From NCBI GenBank assembly GCA_946535685.1, contig CAMNDR010000028.1, positions 1-8,151 on the forward strand: a stretch of DNA of 8,151 nucleotides, written 5' to 3'. Below the pieces are notes generated by a model. It ran no database searches and had not been told where the DNA came from. It was given only the letters and a program-made list of their open reading frames with translations. This document shows positions 5,321-8,151 of this stretch, one piece after another. Numbering within the stretch: the first letter of the stretch is position 1; each line of letters opens with the position of its first letter. Position numbers and translations under genes: made by a program. The DNA comes from an uncultured Clostridia bacterium. GTDB lineage: Bacteria; Bacillota; Clostridia; Oscillospirales; Ruminococcaceae.

Positions 5321-6013
5321 ATGGAAGCAAATCTGACAGAGCTGGAGGAGCTGCTGCAGTACCGGTTCAAGAATCCGGACTATCTGCATGAGGCGCTGTC
5401 TCACTCCTCCTATGCAAATGAGAAGAAAAAGATCCGGCACAGCAACGAACGGCTTGAATTTCTGGGCGATTCGGTGCTGTCGGTCGTGGTGTCGCAGTAT
5501 CTGTTCCTGCACTATCCGGAGCTGCCGGAGGGGGAGCTGACGAAGATCCGTGCGGCGCTTGTCTGCGAGAAATCGCTGCATAAATTCGCCCTGCGCATCC
5601 GGCTGGGGGATTTCCTCCTGCTCGGCAAGGGCGAGGAGCACACCGGCGGACGGGAGCGCCCGTCGATCCTGGCGGATGCATTTGAAGCCGTGATCGCTGC
5701 GATCTTCCTGGACGGCGGTCTGGAAGCTGCCCGGACGCATATCATGCACTTCATCCCGGAAAAGCTCCCGGAGAACCGTGCGGTGCTGTTCGGCGATTAT
5801 AAGACGGCGCTGCAGGAGGTCATCCAGAAGAATCCCGAGGAAATGGTGGAATATGTCCTCGTGTCGGATTCCGGCCCTGACCACAACAAGACCTTCGTCG
5901 TCGAGGTGCAGCTCAATACCAACGTCATCGGCAAGGGTGTCGGCAAGTCGAAAAAGGAAGCCGAGCAGATGGCGGCCAGGGAAGCACTTGAACTTATGGG
6001 GATAGAGACCTGA
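5321..6013 (+). CDS. rnc: Ribonuclease III
   Basis: Double-strand-specific endoribonuclease that processes rRNA precursors and structured mRNAs, acting as a dimer with Mg2+. The protein has 230 residues, a normal length. The signature ERLEFLGDS spans residues 43-51, with metal-binding E46 and D50. The second catalytic block SILADAFEAVIAAIFLDGG carries D119 and E122, equivalent to E. coli D114 and E117, so the active site is intact. A double-stranded RNA-binding domain follows from about 158 to 228 (DYKTALQEVIQ ... GKGVGKSKKEAEQMAAREAL). The frame is open further upstream inside plsX, but homology begins at MEANLTELEELL. The start at 5321 lies 2 nt after the plsX stop, with AAAGAGG (5307-5313) as RBS inside the end of plsX. 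The strong hairpins elsewhere in this window would be possible substrates, which is speculation. Confidence 0.97.
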   Translation: MEANLTELEELLQYRFKNPDYLHEALSHSSYANEKKKIRHSNERLEFLGDSVLSVVVSQYLFLHYPELPEGELTKIRAALVCEKSLHKFALRIRLGDFLLLGKGEEHTGGRERPSILADAFEAVIAAIFLDGGLEAARTHIMHFIPEKLPENRAVLFGDYKTALQEVIQKNPEEMVEYVLVSDSGPDHNKTFVVEVQLNTNVIGKGVGKSKKEAEQMAAREALELMGIET

Positions 6014-6103
6014 CGTAACCCCGGAACAGCACGTTTTAGAGAAAAGAGTAGGGTTTATGTGTTCAGCCAGTACCAATAAACATAAATAGGGTGGTGTCAA
6101 CAC
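6014..6103 (+). promoter_or_regulatory. rnc to radical-SAM spacer with an AT-rich inverted repeat
   Basis: This 90-bp gap is more AT-rich than its surroundings. It contains TTTATGT (6054-6060) and ACATAAA (6080-6086), a 7-bp inverted repeat with a 19-nt loop, placed 17 nt before ATG 6104. It could be an mRNA hairpin or an operator. No T tract and no convincing promoter were seen, so any regulatory role is inferred only from position. Confidence 0.35.
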
Positions 6104-7111
6104 ATGAAACATAGCAATATCGCAATTTTTGTGCCGCATGCAGGCTGCAGGCAGAAATGCAGCTTCTGCGACCAGCAGACGATCACGGCGCAGAGATCTC
6201 TGCCCAGTCATGCGGATGTGCGCTGCATCTGCGAGGAGGCATTCCGGGAGATCAGCGACCTGTCACAGACAGAGATCGCCTTCTTCGGCGGGAGCTTCAC
6301 AGCCGTGCCGCATCCCTATATGGTGGAGCTGCTCGAAGCAGCGCAGCCCTATGCACAGCGCTGCAGGGGCATCCGCATCTCGACAAGACCCGATGCCATC
6401 GACGGCGGTATGCTGCATATGCTGCGCACCTACGGCGTCCGTGCGATCGAGCTCGGAGCGCAGTCACTCGATGACCGGGTGCTCGAGCTCAATGGCCGCG
6501 GACACACGGCGGCGGATGTGGAACGAGCCAGCGAAATGATCAGGCGGGAGGGCTTTGAGCTCGGCCTCCAGATCATGCCGGGGCTTTATGGCAGCACGCC
6601 GGAATCCGACCGGGCAACGGCGGAGGCGGTCTGCAGGATCCATCCGGACACGGTGCGGATCTATCCTGTCGTGATCCTGGACGGCACGCCGCTGGGCGAG
6701 CTGTTCAAAGCGGGGACGTACCAGCCGAGACCATTTGCGGACATGGTCGGCGAGGTCGCTGAGATGATGCTTGGCTTCATGGCGGAGAAGATCCGCATTA
6801 TCAAGGTCGGGCTGCATGCAAGCGAATTTGTCGGCGACCATGCGCTCGGCGGCTATTATCACCCGGCATTCCGGGAGCTCTGCGAGAGCCGGATCTTCCG
6901 CGGCGTGATCCGTGCGGCGGTCATAGCACAGGACGGCATGAAGTGGAAGGACGTGTACAAAATCGCTGTGCATCCCGGCTGCATCAGCAAGGCGATCGGG
7001 CAGCGGCAGGAGAATCTGCACTATTTCTATGAAAATTACGGCACAAGGCTGTATATCATCCCGGATCAGACGGTAGCGCCGCTCACCTGCAAAATCGTAA
7101 AGGAGAACTGA
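6104..7111 (+). CDS. Elp3-like radical SAM protein without an acetyltransferase domain
   Basis: A 335-residue radical S-adenosylmethionine protein of the Elp3/COG1243 type. The 4Fe-4S cluster motif CRQKCSFC (C15, C19, C22) is near the N-terminus. FFGGSFTAVP (60-69) is the SAM-contacting GG block. ISTRPDAID, IELGAQSLDDRVLELNGRGH and GLQIMPGLYGS are hallmark Elp3-family blocks. A C-terminal radical-SAM extension follows (VRIYPVVILDGTPLGELF, GLHASEFVGDHALGG). Full Elp3, which modifies wobble uridines in tRNA, has a GNAT acetyltransferase domain after this part; here the protein ends without one. An Elp3-like gene between rnc and smc is a recurring arrangement in Clostridia as I recall it. The true reaction and substrate are not known to me; RNA modification is a reasonable inference. 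The RBS is an imperfect GGTGGTG (6090-6096). Stop TGA 7109-7111, one base before the next ATG. Confidence 0.9.
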   Translation: MKHSNIAIFVPHAGCRQKCSFCDQQTITAQRSLPSHADVRCICEEAFREISDLSQTEIAFFGGSFTAVPHPYMVELLEAAQPYAQRCRGIRISTRPDAIDGGMLHMLRTYGVRAIELGAQSLDDRVLELNGRGHTAADVERASEMIRREGFELGLQIMPGLYGSTPESDRATAEAVCRIHPDTVRIYPVVILDGTPLGELFKAGTYQPRPFADMVGEVAEMMLGFMAEKIRIIKVGLHASEFVGDHALGGYYHPAFRELCESRIFRGVIRAAVIAQDGMKWKDVYKIAVHPGCISKAIGQRQENLHYFYENYGTRLYIIPDQTVAPLTCKIVKEN

Positions 7112-7112
7112 C

Positions 7113-7658
7113 ATGATCGAGAACACCACCATGATCACGCTTGAAGATATGCGATATATCATCAAAAAGAGCAAATTCCACCCCAAGCAGTGCAAGCGCA
7201 ATGTCATGCTGACGGTCATCACGGTGCTGTGCTTCGGGTGGTTTGCAGTGGTGGCTGTGCTGAGTGCGATGAGCGGCAGATTGTCGTGGATCATGGTGCT
7301 GTGCATGGGGCTGATGCTGGGGCTTGGCAGCTATGCGCTGCTGTCGCTGCTCATCCCGGAGAAGCTCTTCGCCAAAAAGGCGATGAACCAGCCGGCCTAC
7401 AAGTCGCCGAGACACATCGTTTTTGATGAAAACGGTGTGGATATCGAGGCAGACCGGGGCGGCATGGAGACTAAGCTTCATATCGGCTATGACCACATGG
7501 AGGGCTATTGCCTGACAGACGGCGTGGTTTATATCCGGCTCATCACGGAGGAAAAGATGCTCGTCTACGTGACTGTCCACGATGACGGCTACACCCAGGG
7601 CGACCGGAATGCGCTGACGACGCTGCTTGAACAGCATGGCGTAGCACAGCTTGCTTAA
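7113..7658 (+). CDS. YcxB-like two-transmembrane protein
   Basis: A 181-residue membrane protein. A short basic N-terminus ([13 protein letters not shown]) leads into two hydrophobic segments at about 31-52 and 58-81, separated by a very short GRLSW turn, so both ends should face the cytoplasm. The soluble C-terminal half (about 100-175) has the pattern of the YcxB-like family: [14 protein letters not shown], then [18 protein letters not shown], then a terminal [14 protein letters not shown]. That assignment rests on pattern recognition and is tentative; the family has no known activity. AGGAG (7101-7105), inside the end of the radical SAM gene, serves as RBS. The 1-nt gap to that gene suggests translational coupling. 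The second three-hairpin element begins 4 nt after its stop codon. Confidence 0.85.
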   Translation: MIENTTMITLEDMRYIIKKSKFHPKQCKRNVMLTVITVLCFGWFAVVAVLSAMSGRLSWIMVLCMGLMLGLGSYALLSLLIPEKLFAKKAMNQPAYKSPRHIVFDENGVDIEADRGGMETKLHIGYDHMEGYCLTDGVVYIRLITEEKMLVYVTVHDDGYTQGDRNALTTLLEQHGVAQLA

Positions 7659-7662
7659 AGCC

Positions 7663-7764
7663 CCAAAAACCTGCTTTTCCCCAGCTTTGTGCTACAAAGC
7701 TGGCGAGGGGGTTAGGGGGCGAGGAGCCCCCTAAGCGGGCGAATAGCCCGCCGAACAACTACCA
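7663..7764 (+). repeat. Three-hairpin intergenic element, copy 2 (smc leader)
   Basis: A 102-nt element with the same order of parts as copy 1 at 1495. It starts with CCAAAAACCTGC. Hairpin 1 is CCAGCTTTGT (7681-7690), loop GCT, ACAAAGCTGG (7694-7703), a perfect 10-bp stem. Hairpin 2 is AGGGGGC (7714-7720), loop GAGGA, GCCCCCT (7726-7732). Hairpin 3 is GCGGGC (7735-7740), loop GAATA, GCCCGC (7746-7751). AACTACCA (7757-7764) ends it, followed by an AGAGG RBS and ATG 7784. No T tract follows any stem, so none is a canonical terminator. It fills nearly the whole 125-bp gap before smc. Confidence 0.8.
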
Positions 7765-7783
7765 ATTGCAAAGAGGTTATACA

Positions 7784-8151
7784 ATGTACTTAAAATACCT
7801 GGAGCTGCAGGGCTTCAAATCCTTTCCGGACAAGATCCGGCTTACCTTCGACAAGGGGCTGACGGCGGTCGTCGGCCCGAACGGCAGCGGAAAAAGTAAC
7901 ATCGGCGATGCCGTGCGCTGGGTGCTGGGCGAGCAGTCCACCAAGACCCTGCGTGGAAACAAGATGGAGGACGTTATTTTTTCCGGTACTGTTGGCAGAA
8001 AACCGATGGGCTTTGCCGCCGTCACGCTCGTCATCGACAACAGCGAGGGACGGCTCGAAGGCTATGGTGACGAAGTTTCCGTCACCAGAAAGCTCTACCG
8101 TTCCGGTGAGAGCGAATACCGCATCAACGGCAAAAACGTCCGCCTGAAGGA
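7784..8151 (+). CDS. smc: Chromosome segregation protein SMC, N-terminal part (runs off the window)
   Basis: ATPase of the SMC-ScpAB condensin, which organises and segregates the chromosome. Only the first 122 codons are visible. The start [17 protein letters not shown] is the classical SMC N-terminus, followed by the Walker A motif GPNGSGKS (residues 31-38) and the blocks [14 protein letters not shown] and MEDVIFSGT typical of bacterial SMC. The Walker B and signature motifs lie in the C-terminal half, outside the window. AGAGG (7772-7776) is the RBS. smc downstream of rnc is usual in Firmicutes. The three-hairpin element forms its immediate upstream region. Confidence 0.97.
   Translation, partial: MYLKYLELQGFKSFPDKIRLTFDKGLTAVVGPNGSGKSNIGDAVRWVLGEQSTKTLRGNKMEDVIFSGTVGRKPMGFAAVTLVIDNSEGRLEGYGDEVSVTRKLYRSGESEYRINGKNVRLK

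Noticed and set aside
4242..5330. Long minus-strand open frame (about 362 codons) opposite plsX
   Set aside because: It is the mirror of plsX, which has clear family motifs. High GC with strong codon bias keeps antisense frames open. No RBS or recognisable domain.
5144..6211. Minus-strand open frame (about 355 codons) opposite rnc
   Set aside because: It spans the end of plsX, all of rnc and the start of the radical SAM gene in antisense, and its translation shows no domain.

Overview
The window looks like a chromosomal housekeeping stretch from a GC-rich member of the Clostridia, most likely a Ruminococcus-like bacterium (Oscillospiraceae). This is inferred from gene order (topA and trmFO close together, then plsX-rnc-smc with an Elp3-like radical SAM gene between rnc and smc), the strong Shine-Dalgarno sites, and a zinc-ribbon/BspA-type repeat protein of a kind common in that group. 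All genes are on the + strand. No rRNA, tRNA, CRISPR array, transposase or phage gene was seen.

Layout: (1) 2-802, the 3' end of topA with three zinc ribbons; (2) 818-1075, a small four-cysteine protein, and 1091-1483, a small lipoprotein, both tightly spaced after topA; (3) 1484-1747, a non-coding stretch holding a three-hairpin element, a duplicated copy of the trmFO 5' end and a hairpin-rich insert; (4) 1748-3049, trmFO; (5) 3068-3140, a MITE-like palindrome; (6) 3164-4300, a cytoplasmic leucine-rich-repeat protein with a zinc ribbon at each end; (7) 4326-5318 plsX and 5321-6013 rnc, 2 nt apart; (8) 6104-7111 Elp3-like radical SAM gene and 7113-7658 YcxB-like membrane protein, 1 nt apart; (9) 7663-7764, a second copy of the three-hairpin element, directly before the 5' end of smc (7784 to window end).

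The genes cover DNA topology (TopA, SMC), tRNA modification (TrmFO, perhaps the radical SAM protein), phospholipid synthesis (PlsX) and RNA processing (RNase III). They look like one or a few co-transcribed units. No canonical stem plus T-tract terminator was found between any pair of genes.

The most notable finding is the pair of 102-nt intergenic elements at 1495-1596 and 7663-7764. Both have the same plan: a short A-rich conserved start, three hairpins, then AACTACCA shortly before an RBS and ATG. The stems are kept while their sequences differ, so the pairing itself appears to be conserved. The first copy no longer abuts trmFO. It abuts a duplicated trmFO start at 1611 that was cut off from the gene by about 110 nt of inserted sequence; trmFO now starts at 1748.
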